A stretch of DNA of 64,000 nt from contig OZ253541.1 of NCBI GenBank assembly GCA_965262365.1, positions 3,224,001 through 3,288,000 of the forward strand, read 5' to 3'. Origin of the DNA: UBA6522 sp965262365 (GTDB lineage: Bacteria > Pseudomonadota > Gammaproteobacteria > Steroidobacterales > Rariloculaceae). Numbering within the stretch: the first letter of the stretch is position 1; the number at the start of each line of letters is the position of its first letter. The notes beneath the pieces were generated by a model, which was not told the origin of the DNA, made no database searches, and saw only the letters and a program-made list of their open reading frames with translations. The translations under genes were made by a program, and so were the position numbers. Of this stretch, positions 1-6,380 are shown piece by piece.

Positions 1-287
1 ACGCCATCGAACCGCCCCCCGGTCGGCTGGGTATCGAGGTGACTGCCGATGAGGACAGGGGGCAGCTCAGGGTTTCTTCCCTCCCGCCTGCAGAAGACGT
101 TGCCTATCGCGTCGACTCGGACGTCGCAGCCGAGCGCCCTGCACCAGCCGATGAACAGTTCGCGTCCGCGCTTGTCCTCGTCGGTCAGCGCCTGGCGGTT
201 GCAACCGCCCTTGGGAGTCGCCCCGATTTGGGCCATCTCCATGAGGCTGTCCCACAGGCGCTCGGGTTGGATTCGCAGGTCAAGCAT
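1..287 (-). CDS. M20-family amidohydrolase (N-carbamoyl-L-amino-acid hydrolase / allantoate amidohydrolase type), N-terminal part
   Basis: Reverse-strand translation from about 287 to the window edge gives an open frame matching the N-terminus of the hydantoinase/carbamylase branch of peptidase family M20. Visible are LRIQPERLWDSLMEMAQIG, then KGGCNRQALTDEDKRGRELF, then the metal-site motif IGSHLDTQPTGGRFDG near residue 80. The His and Asp of SHLDT are the expected first metal ligands. The family hydrolyses N-carbamoyl amino acids, allantoate or ureidoglycolate in the cytoplasm using two metal ions; the substrate here cannot be chosen. The ATG at 287 is used, but TTG at 299 is also possible and neither has a strong ribosome binding site. 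The gene is cut by the window edge and is divergent from the LuxR-type regulator at 445. Confidence 0.85.
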   Translation of the reverse strand, partial: MLDLRIQPERLWDSLMEMAQIGATPKGGCNRQALTDEDKRGRELFIGWCRALGCDVRVDAIGNVFCRREGRNPELPPVLIGSHLDTQPTGGRFDG

Positions 288-444
288 ACCTTTGCTCAAG
301 ACGTATGGATTCTGGCTACATTGTCGACGGACCCGACGAGCCGGGACTACCCGCAGATGGGGGTATCAAGCCGGATACGGCGTTGCTAGAGTAGGCCTCA
401 CCACCGGGGGTTGCGAGGACTTCGCCTCAGGCCCGGTAGCGAGT

Positions 445-1278
445 ATGGATTGGCAGCACAAGCTTGCAGGATTGATTGAGGCCTTGAACCGGCCGGAGTT
501 TCCCGCGCTCTTTCTGAAGTCGATGCGCTCGGTGGCCGATTTCGACAGCTCGGTCATCATGGCTTACGGCGTGGGACCTCGGCCGGAAATCTTCCACGAC
601 GAATTGTCCCGGGAATTCCGGGACGCCTTCTACGAGCGGTACCTGTTGCAGGCTGCATTCCTGTTGAGCCCGCTTTACCAGACATTTCGGGCCGGCAAAC
701 AGGGATTCTTCCACGTCAACACGCTGGCGCCGGACGGGTTTTTCGAGAGCAGGTATTACAAGGCCTACTATCGTTACAGTGGGTTACTCGACCAGGTTTT
801 CTATCTGAGCCGGTTGCCTAACGGCCTCGCCATCGTCGTCTCCATGGCGCGTACGAAAAAGTTCAATGACTTCGATCCGTCGGTCATCGGGGCCTTCAAA
901 TCCGTCGAGCCCACTGCACTCGCGCTCCTTACGAAGAATTGGGAACACCTGGGATGCGAGGAACCGTCGTTCACCGACTATCTCTACACCGCGTTCCAGC
1001 AATTCGGTAACTCCGAGCTGACAAAGCGCGAGAAGGATGTCGTCGACCATATATTGCGGGGATGCTCCTCGAAGTCCGCCGCAACGATCATCGGTATAAC
1101 TCCGGAAACGGAGAGGTCGTACAGGAAGATCGTCTACAGGAAGCTGAATGTCAGCTCACATGCTGAGCTGTACAACCTGTTTTTTCGGGCGCTGGAGTTT
1201 GCAGACAGCGCGGGAGAGCGGGATCCGTTGGAGTTGCTGAGGGAGTCGGAGAGGGAGGGGGTGACGGTATCGGGGTGA
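445..1278 (+). CDS. LuxR-type helix-turn-helix transcriptional regulator
   Basis: This 277-residue protein has an N-terminal domain of about 185 residues with no family I can name, and a C-terminal LuxR/GerE-type DNA-binding domain at about 190-247. That domain opens with ELTKREKDVVDHILRGCSSK and continues ITPETERSYRKIVYRKLNV, the usual order of the four-helix fold. The layout resembles solo LuxR regulators that sense a small ligand, but the N-terminal part is not a clear acyl-homoserine-lactone domain. The reading frame stays open upstream to 49, but the ATG at 445 gives normal family length and avoids overlap with the divergent amidohydrolase. The shared 157-bp upstream region suggests that it controls that neighbour, which is an inference. 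Confidence 0.85.
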   Translation: MDWQHKLAGLIEALNRPEFPALFLKSMRSVADFDSSVIMAYGVGPRPEIFHDELSREFRDAFYERYLLQAAFLLSPLYQTFRAGKQGFFHVNTLAPDGFFESRYYKAYYRYSGLLDQVFYLSRLPNGLAIVVSMARTKKFNDFDPSVIGAFKSVEPTALALLTKNWEHLGCEEPSFTDYLYTAFQQFGNSELTKREKDVVDHILRGCSSKSAATIIGITPETERSYRKIVYRKLNVSSHAELYNLFFRALEFADSAGERDPLELLRESEREGVTVSG

Positions 1279-1297
1279 ATTGGGACCGCACCACAAA

Positions 1298-1547
1298 TCA
1301 TCCCTGGAAACAATTCTCGTTGTGCCAGCTTAGCGCGGCTGAGTCAGGCTTCTGCGCGACATTTTTCGGCACATATATCGATTTGCCATGAAGGCCGTAG
1401 TAATCCCGTCCGTTCTCGAACTCTTCCTCTATGCGGCCGCTGACCTCGAACTGGTGGTCCAGCGTCACCGTCACATAGGTCCGGCTGCCGACGCAGCATT
1501 GCGAACCAATCCCCATCCGTGACGGCTACAACGAGGTTAATGCTCAT
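1298..1547 (-). pseudogene. HNH endonuclease (putative restriction-type) remnant with internal deletion
   Basis: Two reverse frames carry opposite ends of one protein type. From 1547 one frame reads MSINLVVAVTDGDWFAMLRR, like the AVTDxDWFxxLR start of HNH endonucleases of the PF13391 group. A second frame ending at 1298 reads VTLDHQFEVSGRIEEEF and then YYGLHGKSIYVP and ALSWHNENCF, matching the C-terminal end of the same family. The central part with the HNH catalytic core is absent and the two ends are out of frame, so no nuclease can be made. Family recognition is from memory of the motifs; the frame change and missing centre are seen directly. Confidence 0.65.
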
Positions 1548-1577
1548 GAGACTTGGTTGTTACCTCCTGCCGTGGCT

Positions 1578-1736
1578 CTAAAACGAGCCCCCGCGCGTGT
1601 GGATCGCCAACGGCGACGTCACCAGTTTCGGCGGTGCGGCAAACAGCCGGACAAACAACGGGTGCCATGTGTCGGAGCGATCCGCAAAGGCGATGAACGC
1701 CGAGGTGTCGACGTAGGCCTCAGCGCTCTGCGCCAT
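1578..1736 (-). pseudogene. VapC-type PIN toxin, truncated after the first catalytic region
   Basis: The 52-residue frame starts at an ATG overlapping the end of the antitoxin fragment and reads MAQSAEAYVDTSAFIAFADR. YVDTSAFIAF is the first PIN-domain strand with its catalytic Asp. After LVTSPLAIHTRGG a stop follows, where a full PIN protein of about 130 residues would continue with the remaining acidic residues. The ATG/TGA overlap with the upstream fragment is the usual vapBC arrangement. The truncated product lacks most of the active site and should be inactive. Confidence 0.7.
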
Positions 1737-1914
1737 ACACGACCTCGTCGACGCGCGCGCTGGACTGCGGGTCGCCGGACTCGACCATGCCGGCGTAGCG
1801 CATCCAGGGTTTTGATTGATCCACCGGGAGCGCGCCCCGTAGCGCCCGCCGCAGTAATTCCGCCAGCGAGATTCCGAGCCGGGACTCATCGAGATGAAGA
1901 TCTCGGAGTTGATG
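1720..1914 (-). pseudogene. Antitoxin remnant of the vapB/ribbon-helix-helix type
   Basis: The frame reads LHLDESRLGISLAELLRRAL followed by KPWMRYAGMVESGDPQSSAR and ends VDEVVYGAER. The last part is a signature seen at the C-terminus of short VapB-like antitoxins that precede PIN toxins. A TAG at 1915-1917 sits directly upstream in frame and no start codon precedes the conserved part, so the N-terminus is lost. Its stop overlaps the start of the truncated vapC at 1736. Confidence 0.6.
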
Positions 1915-2046
1915 CTATGTCCGCCCCATGAAAGCTCGCACGAGCGGCACGAGTCTGTCGGGCGACTCTTCCGCCAGAAAATGACCGCAATTCTCGAAGG
2001 CGTGCAGCTCGAAGTCCGTCAGCTCGGCCGGGAACGGCTGCTGGAT
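1915..2046 (-). pseudogene. Alpha/beta-hydrolase C-terminal fragment
   Basis: The 43-codon frame lies between the higA stop (2047-2049) and a TAG at 1915-1917 and reads FPAELTDFELHAFENCGHFL and then AEESPDRLVPLVRAFM. The string FENCGHFLAEESP is typical of the catalytic-His end of epoxide-hydrolase/haloalkane-dehalogenase-like alpha/beta hydrolases, in which the His follows CG. There is no start codon and no trace of the nucleophile region nearby. It lies in the same frame as higA upstream and the vapB-like fragment downstream, separated only by stop codons. Confidence 0.6.
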
Positions 2047-2364
2047 TCACCGTGGAAGCCGATCTTTCCCCCAAGGCGTGACGCGCTCAGCGATTGACGA
2101 TCCCGCCTCCATCTCGGCTCGGCGCAGTTCCCATGTCTTCTGCAGGTTCAGCCAAAGCTGCGGGGTCGTCCCGAAATATCTGGCGAGTCGCAGCGCGGTG
2201 TCGGCGCTCACGCCGCGTTGGCCGTTGAGGATCATCGTGATCCTGTTCACCGGCACGCCCAGTTCCTTTGACAATGCATTCGCCGACAGACCGATCGTGT
2301 TGAGTTCCTCGCGAAGAATCTCGCCCGGATGCACCGGCCTCATTCCGTTTCTCGTATTCATCAT
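2047..2364 (-). CDS. higA: HigA-family antitoxin (XRE helix-turn-helix)
   Basis: This 105-residue protein opens MMNTRNGMRPVHPGEILREE, the hallmark start of HigA/VapI antitoxins, followed by an XRE helix-turn-helix (LSANALSKELGVPVNRITMI, then GQRGVSADTALRLARYFG) and WLNLQKTWELRRAE. HigA binds and neutralises the HigB mRNA interferase and represses its own operon. The ATG at 2364 is preceded by GGGAGA at good spacing. The last residues (WGKDRLPR) do not look like the family end, so the C-terminus is probably replaced by junction sequence. The toxin gene directly upstream is internally deleted, so this looks like an orphaned antitoxin. Confidence 0.88.
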   Translation of the reverse strand: MMNTRNGMRPVHPGEILREELNTIGLSANALSKELGVPVNRITMILNGQRGVSADTALRLARYFGTTPQLWLNLQKTWELRRAEMEAGSSIAERVTPWGKDRLPR

Positions 2365-2374
2365 TCGATCTCCC

Positions 2375-2504
2375 TCAATGATAGTCCACGATTTCCACGT
2401 CGCACGGACCGTCGTCGGTCCAACGGAAGCAAATCCGCCACTGCGCATTGATCCGGATGCTGCATTGTCCGGTCCTTGAAGCTGCGAATAATGCGGGCCG
2501 ACAT
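2375..2504 (-). pseudogene. higB: HigB mRNA-interferase toxin, internally deleted
   Basis: From ATG 2504 the frame reads MSARIIRSFKDR, a typical HigB start. It then jumps to another frame reading IRINAQWRICFRWTDDGP and ending VEIVDYH, the exact family C-terminus with the conserved INxQWRxCFxW block. About half of the usual 92 residues are missing, and the two halves are out of frame, so no toxin can be made. The stop at 2375 lies 10 bp before the higA start, normal for higBA. Confidence 0.8.
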
Positions 2505-2512
2505 TATCGGGC

Positions 2513-2529
2513 TTTACGCTTTACGTAAA
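2513..2529. promoter_or_regulatory. Candidate HigA operator upstream of higBA
   Basis: The stretch holds two copies of TTTACG (2513-2518 and 2520-2525), and the second copy forms a perfect 10-bp palindrome TTTACGTAAA at 2520-2529. It lies 9-25 bp upstream of the higB start, where a self-repressing HigA would bind. The position and symmetry are seen; the function is inferred. Confidence 0.5.
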
Positions 2530-2705
2530 TAGGTAGCGTTGTCCAATAAGCCATGAGCCTGTAACGCTGGGTCTTGAATCATCGGAGAGTGATCGTGACA
2601 TGCGGGAGATCCGTAGCGTGAGCGCCCCTTCCAATACCGGGCAGATCATTTGCTACCAACACGGTTCGGCGACCGCCTTGCTTCGTCCACATCTGTACGA
2701 ATATC

Positions 2706-2945
2706 ATGACCGGTAACGAGTTCGTGCGCCGTGTGCGGCGACTCGGGCGCGAGCGCGGCATCACGGTGCGCTTCGAAAGCCGTCCGGGAAAAGGAAGCCA
2801 CGGGCGACTGTACTTCGGGGAGCGCTTCGCCACCGTCAAGGACCGGCGCAAGGAGATCGGCGCGGGGCTCCTTGCAGCTATGCTCCGGCAACTCGGACTG
2901 AATCTCGATGACCTTGAGCGACGTCAGCAGAGGAAAGCAGAATGA
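2706..2945 (+). CDS. hicA: HicA-type toxin (mRNA interferase)
   Basis: This 79-residue protein starts MTGNEFVRRVRRLGRERGIT and carries the GKGSHGRLYFG motif, whose His is the catalytic residue of the dsRBD-like HicA fold. It then has the KEIGAGLLAAMLRQLGL helix. HicA cleaves mRNA when not held by HicB. It overlaps hicB by 4 bp and is complete, unlike the toxin fragments just upstream. About 200 bp separate it from the higB remnant, in which I see no gene. Confidence 0.9.
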   Translation: MTGNEFVRRVRRLGRERGITVRFESRPGKGSHGRLYFGERFATVKDRRKEIGAGLLAAMLRQLGLNLDDLERRQQRKAE

Positions 2946-3373
2946 AGCAAACCCTGGCTTGGCCGGTGGACCTGCAGCGGCAGGAAGACGGCGCGGTCCT
3001 CGTCTCGTTCCCGGATATACCGGAGGCATTGACCGAGGGGGCGACGGAAGCCGACGCGCTCATGCAAGCCCGGGACTGCCTGATCGCCGCGCTTGGCGGC
3101 TATGTCGGGGAGCGGCGCTCGATCCCCCACCCGTCCCCGGCGCGCGGACGGGCGGCGGTGTCGCTGCCGGTACTGATGGCCGCCAAAATCGCACTTTACG
3201 GCGCGATGCGTGCGCAGGGAGTCGGCAACACGGCGCTTGCCGCTCGGCTCGGCCTCACAGAAGGCGCGGTTCGGCGCCTGATCGACCTCGACCACCGTTC
3301 GCACATCGGCCAAATCGAAACGGCGCTCCATGCCTTGGGAAAGCGGTTAATGGTCGCCACGCAAGCAGCGTAG
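2942..3373 (+). CDS. hicB: HicB-type antitoxin
   Basis: This 143-residue partner of HicA has the HicB fold at its N-terminus (WPVDLQRQEDGAVLVSFPDI and PEALTEGATEADAL). A C-terminal helix-turn-helix reads NTALAARLGLTEGAVRRLID. The first part masks HicA and the second usually binds the operator for autoregulation. Overlap with hicA by ATGA implies translational coupling. Length and domain order match the two-domain HicB class, so the module is probably functional. Confidence 0.9.
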   Translation: MKQTLAWPVDLQRQEDGAVLVSFPDIPEALTEGATEADALMQARDCLIAALGGYVGERRSIPHPSPARGRAAVSLPVLMAAKIALYGAMRAQGVGNTALAARLGLTEGAVRRLIDLDHRSHIGQIETALHALGKRLMVATQAA

Positions 3374-3585
3374 TCAGTCCCGCCTGGCTTGACGAGCACG
3401 CGGCTGATGTTCTGTCGGCGCTTCCGCAGCAGCGCAACCTGTCTTTGTTCGAGGTCGCCCTTTACTGCCTGATCGAGCACTTGCAATTCGGTCCGACCGT
3501 GCCGGTCTCAAACCATGCCTCGCTCTTGTCCTTCGCCCGTCAGTTCGGGACGCGCCCTTCTGCTCAGCGCACTGCTTACCGGTAG
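3374..3585 (+). pseudogene. Glutathione S-transferase C-terminal fragment
   Basis: Immediately after the hicB stop another frame reads SPAWLDEHAADVLSALPQQR, then LFEVALYCLIEHLQFG and FARQFGTRPSAQRTAYR before a TAG. The pattern of a helix with EVALYCLIEHL, a short loop and FARxFGxRPSAxxTxYR is the C-terminal all-helical domain of a GST-like protein. The thioredoxin-like N-terminal domain with the glutathione site is absent. The fragment begins where hicB ends, which suggests that the toxin-antitoxin pair and the GST remnant were joined by a deletion or insertion. Confidence 0.55.
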
Positions 3586-3716
3586 CCGTGAATTGGCCGG
3601 ACGTTCAGGGCATCGGTCGGGTACAGCGTTCCGGATAACGAGTAGTCGTGTTCGCGCGTAGTCTGGGATGCGAAATCCTCCGGCAGTTCCAGGATCACTT
3701 CGGAATGCTCTGACTC
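3576..3716 (-). other. Unassigned coding-like fragment directly after parE
   Basis: In frame with parE and immediately after its stop there are about 46 open codons. They contain SEVILELPEDFASQTTREHD and end GTLYPTDALNVRPIHGYR before a TAA. Composition and codon use look like real protein, but there is no ATG and no family that I recognise. GTG within SEV could serve as a start. It may be the tail of a lost gene. Confidence 0.3.
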
Positions 3717-4034
3717 TCAGCTTCGCAGATCTTCAAAATAGACCAAAGCCGGCATATTGCGGCGCTCGTGAACGATACGCAGGATCACCGGCTCACCCTC
3801 CGCTGCGGCGATCCGGGCGAAAAAAATGACGTGTCGCTTGTATGTCAGGGAGCGCAATCCCGGTGCGAACAGGCTTCGGTCGCGCCCGCCTTCAGGATTG
3901 GCCGTGATCGTTTCGAGAACCCGAACCAGACCCCGATAGTACGCCAACCATTGATCGCGGCCCCATGTATCGACTGTGAAGCGCCGGATTTCGTCCAGGT
4001 CCTTCCTCGCCAGGCGGGACAGCCTGAGTGTCAT
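3717..4034 (-). CDS. parE: ParE/RelE-fold toxin
   Basis: This 105-residue protein begins MTLRLSRLARKDLDEIRRFT, the standard ParE opening, with TWGRDQWLAYYRGL, then GLRSLTYKRHVIFFARI and a C-terminal VILRIVHERRNMPAL. ParE proteins poison DNA gyrase and share the RelE fold without its catalytic residues. An upstream in-frame ATG exists, but the start at 4034 gives family length and lies 10 bp after the antitoxin stop. It forms an operon with parD, and the pair appears complete. Confidence 0.9.
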   Translation of the reverse strand: MTLRLSRLARKDLDEIRRFTVDTWGRDQWLAYYRGLVRVLETITANPEGGRDRSLFAPGLRSLTYKRHVIFFARIAAAEGEPVILRIVHERRNMPALVYFEDLRS

Positions 4035-4044
4035 GTCGCAATGG

Positions 4045-4287
4045 CTATCTCGCGCCGGCATCCGGCTCGTATGCCTGGGGATCAAATTGCTCGAATTCCC
4101 CCGCCTCGGCTTCGCGCACAGCTTGCTCCAGACTTGCTTTCAACACGTAAAACTGGCGCGCGCCGTCGCGTTCCATAAGCATACGAACACCCGCCCGCAC
4201 CACTTCGCTAACGTTGGCGTAGGCTCCAGACTGGATTTGGCCGTTAACATAGGCTCTCATCTGCTCGGTTAGGTGAACGTTTGGCAC
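4045..4287 (-). CDS. parD: ParD-type ribbon-helix-helix antitoxin
   Basis: This 80-residue antitoxin starts at GTG 4287, preceded by GAGG at suitable distance. It reads VPNVHLTEQMRAYVNGQIQS and then YANVSEVVRAGVRMLMERDG, the ribbon-helix-helix DNA-binding part. The C-terminal tail LEQAVREAEAGEFEQFDPQA wraps the toxin in known ParDE complexes. An upstream ATG at 4338 would add an N-terminal extension not found in the family and overlap the operator repeats, so the GTG is preferred. The length of 80 residues is exactly usual. Confidence 0.9.
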   Translation of the reverse strand: MPNVHLTEQMRAYVNGQIQSGAYANVSEVVRAGVRMLMERDGARQFYVLKASLEQAVREAEAGEFEQFDPQAYEPDAGAR

Positions 4288-4300
4288 CCGGATACCTCGA

Positions 4301-4337
4301 TATGTCTGAATATGTCGGATAGTGTCAGATACTGACA
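4301..4337. promoter_or_regulatory. Candidate ParD operator: three phased repeats and a perfect palindrome
   Basis: Three related blocks follow each other every 10 bp: TATGTCTGAA (4301), TATGTCGGAT (4311) and AGTGTCAGAT (4321). The last runs into a perfect inverted repeat TGTCAGATACTGACA at 4323-4337. Ten-bp spacing puts each block on the same face of the helix, as expected for adjacent ribbon-helix-helix dimers. The site begins 14 bp upstream of the parD GTG. Confidence 0.6.
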
Positions 4338-4411
4338 TTCCCGAGAAGCTCGGTCAATCAGAGTATCTCCGAGTTTTTCAATGATTTGTACGCTCTGATG
4401 AGGCCAATTAG

Positions 4412-6061
4412 TCAGCCGGGTTCCCCCGCCAACTCCTCCGTCCACGCACCGTCCCATTCCACAACCTCATAACGATCCGTCACCGGAAAACCGGGTGGTC
4501 GCGCCTCCCCGAGCCGCGGATCGAACTCAAGCCGCGTGCGAAACCGCGGCTCCGTCGCCGAGAGGCTGCCGGACGAGACACTGCCGAACACGTGCAGCGT
4601 ACCGCCCCCTCGCGAGCGGTAGTTGCGGACGAGGAAGCGGCGTTTCGCAAGAATGGCCGCGTTCACGGTCACATCGCCCGGTCCCGTGAGCCGAGACTCG
4701 GCGATCACCACGTTCCGATCCGCGACCAGCCCGACGAAGTCGTCGCTGCCGGGATCGAGGCGCGGATTATCGGCGTAGAGCAGATCGTCCCCAATGACAA
4801 TATCGTTAGGCGCGTACACCAGCACCTTGCCGTTCACGACGCCGCTCACACGCAGTGACACGCCCTTGTCGCCGAGCAGGTAGTGGGGTTCGTCGGACAG
4901 CCGGATACTGTGACCCGACATTTCGCCCTTGAGGTATGCCCACGAAAAGCTCCCGTCCGCCTGAAAGGTGATTTCCGCGTCGGCCGTGAAGCGGTGCACG
5001 CGCTCGTCCGCGACATTGCCGATTTCGTCAAGGGCCACAAACTGCTGCGGCAACTGGATTCGCTTTACTCGCGTCTCGAGCCCGCCGAGAAACACCTCCT
5101 CGCGTCGTACAAAGCGCTCGGAGTTCGACGTGTTGATCCGGCGCGCCGTCGTCACCTTGCCATGAAATGTCGGCTGCACGCCGCGACTCCTGGAGATCAG
5201 GATCTCGGAGTTCGAATGGAATCGACCGTCGATTTCGTCGTCATGAATCTGCACGTCCGGATCCCAGCGATCGACGAATTGCGCGAAGCTTGAGAATGCG
5301 AGGCGCTGCATGCGCATTTGCGTGGACCAGCGGCGGCCGTCCCGTTCCGTGCTGACCTCGACCAGCATGTTGTCCATGCCCATGTTGTCCGCGGCAGCAT
5401 TGCGCGTAATTTTCGCGCTGTAGGTACGCCCCTCGTGCTCCCAGGAAAGCTGTTCGCCGGTCACGACATCGGCGTCGCTCGACCATTCGGCAAGTCTTTC
5501 GTCGAGCATTTGGTGCTCGCCCGTTTCGAGCACGGCGATCTCGGGTTCCCTGAAACTCGCGAAATCGGGTAGTGGCGCAGGCACGGCAGCGAGGAGGTCC
5601 GCTTTGCGCAACGGTGGCATGGGCTCGTACCGCAGCGGTGGCTCGGGCTGCGGCTCGTACCGCAGCGGTAGCTCGGGCGGTTGCGGCGACTCGAACGGTC
5701 GCGGCGGTCCGTACGGCTGCGGCGACTCGTCCGGTTGCGGCGACTCGGGCTCAAAGCCCGGATCGACCGGCAAGCTCGCTGCCAGCGCGTCGTCGGCATG
5801 GCCCGCCATGGGTTCGGGCTCATCGGCCACCGGGTCGGCATTCTGCACGCGCCCGCCGTCACCGTCACTGTCTTCAAGCAGAACAAATTCGGCGAAGACG
5901 ATGCCCGACGATGTTGCCGATGACGGGTCGTGCCGGGGATACAGCATCACGACCCCGGCCAGCAACAGCAAATGCAGACCCACGGATCCGAGGAGAGCGC
6001 GGCACCTCACCCTGCCCCGCTCTTCGAGTCCCCAAACCCCCGTTCTTGTGCTCTTCGACAT
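4412..6061 (-). CDS. Proline-rich single-pass membrane protein with pilus-assembly-like C-terminal domain
   Basis: This 549-residue protein has a short charged N-terminus, one membrane segment at about 24-44 (LLGSVGLHLLLLAGVVMLYP) and an acidic, then proline-rich linker at about 65-155. The linker contains repeats of the SPQP and PLRYEP type, like the periplasm-spanning region of TonB. A globular part follows, with a C-terminal region (about 395-549) of VSGVVNGKVLVYAPNDIVIG and GDVTVNAAILAKRRFLVRNY type. Such beta-solenoid repeats are found in PilX/DUF4900-like proteins that describe display of an element as container plus content. No TonB C-terminal domain is seen. The function is unknown; it probably acts in the periplasm or cell envelope. 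Confidence 0.6.
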   Translation of the reverse strand: MSKSTRTGVWGLEERGRVRCRALLGSVGLHLLLLAGVVMLYPRHDPSSATSSGIVFAEFVLLEDSDGDGGRVQNADPVADEPEPMAGHADDALAASLPVDPGFEPESPQPDESPQPYGPPRPFESPQPPELPLRYEPQPEPPLRYEPMPPLRKADLLAAVPAPLPDFASFREPEIAVLETGEHQMLDERLAEWSSDADVVTGEQLSWEHEGRTYSAKITRNAAADNMGMDNMLVEVSTERDGRRWSTQMRMQRLAFSSFAQFVDRWDPDVQIHDDEIDGRFHSNSEILISRSRGVQPTFHGKVTTARRINTSNSERFVRREEVFLGGLETRVKRIQLPQQFVALDEIGNVADERVHRFTADAEITFQADGSFSWAYLKGEMSGHSIRLSDEPHYLLGDKGVSLRVSGVVNGKVLVYAPNDIVIGDDLLYADNPRLDPGSDDFVGLVADRNVVIAESRLTGPGDVTVNAAILAKRRFLVRNYRSRGGGTLHVFGSVSSGSLSATEPRFRTRLEFDPRLGEARPPGFPVTDRYEVVEWDGAWTEELAGEPG

Positions 6062-6380
6062 TGGCGTACGACCAACGATAACGCTCGTCGTTCAAGTCGT
6101 CCAGATATTGCGATGTCGGATGCGTTCGTAACCCTCAATACCCGGAGGTCGATCCCCTTCTCGCGCTGGACTGGCAGGTCGAGAATCGACCCGGCGGGGA
6201 CCAATTACAAGTTACACGCGGACACTTCCGGTGAGACGCCGGGCAATGCGGCTTTCCTCGTGGTCGAAAGCAGGTTCGTAGCGATTGATCACCTCGGCGG
6301 TCATGCCCACCGCCCGACAGTGCGCACGCCATTGCTCGTCGATGATCGAAATCATCCTCGATAGCATGCCGGCCGGGCTT
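6062..6380. other. Intergenic region with a weak 50-codon open frame
   Basis: No recognised gene. On the reverse strand a frame from about 6366 to 6212 reads MLSRMISIIDEQWRAHCRAV and continues VINRYEPAFDHEESRIARRL before a TAA. It looks protein-like but is short, lacks a clear ribbon of homology that I know and has no strong ribosome binding site. The remainder upstream of the gene at 6061 shows nothing definite. Confidence 0.3.
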
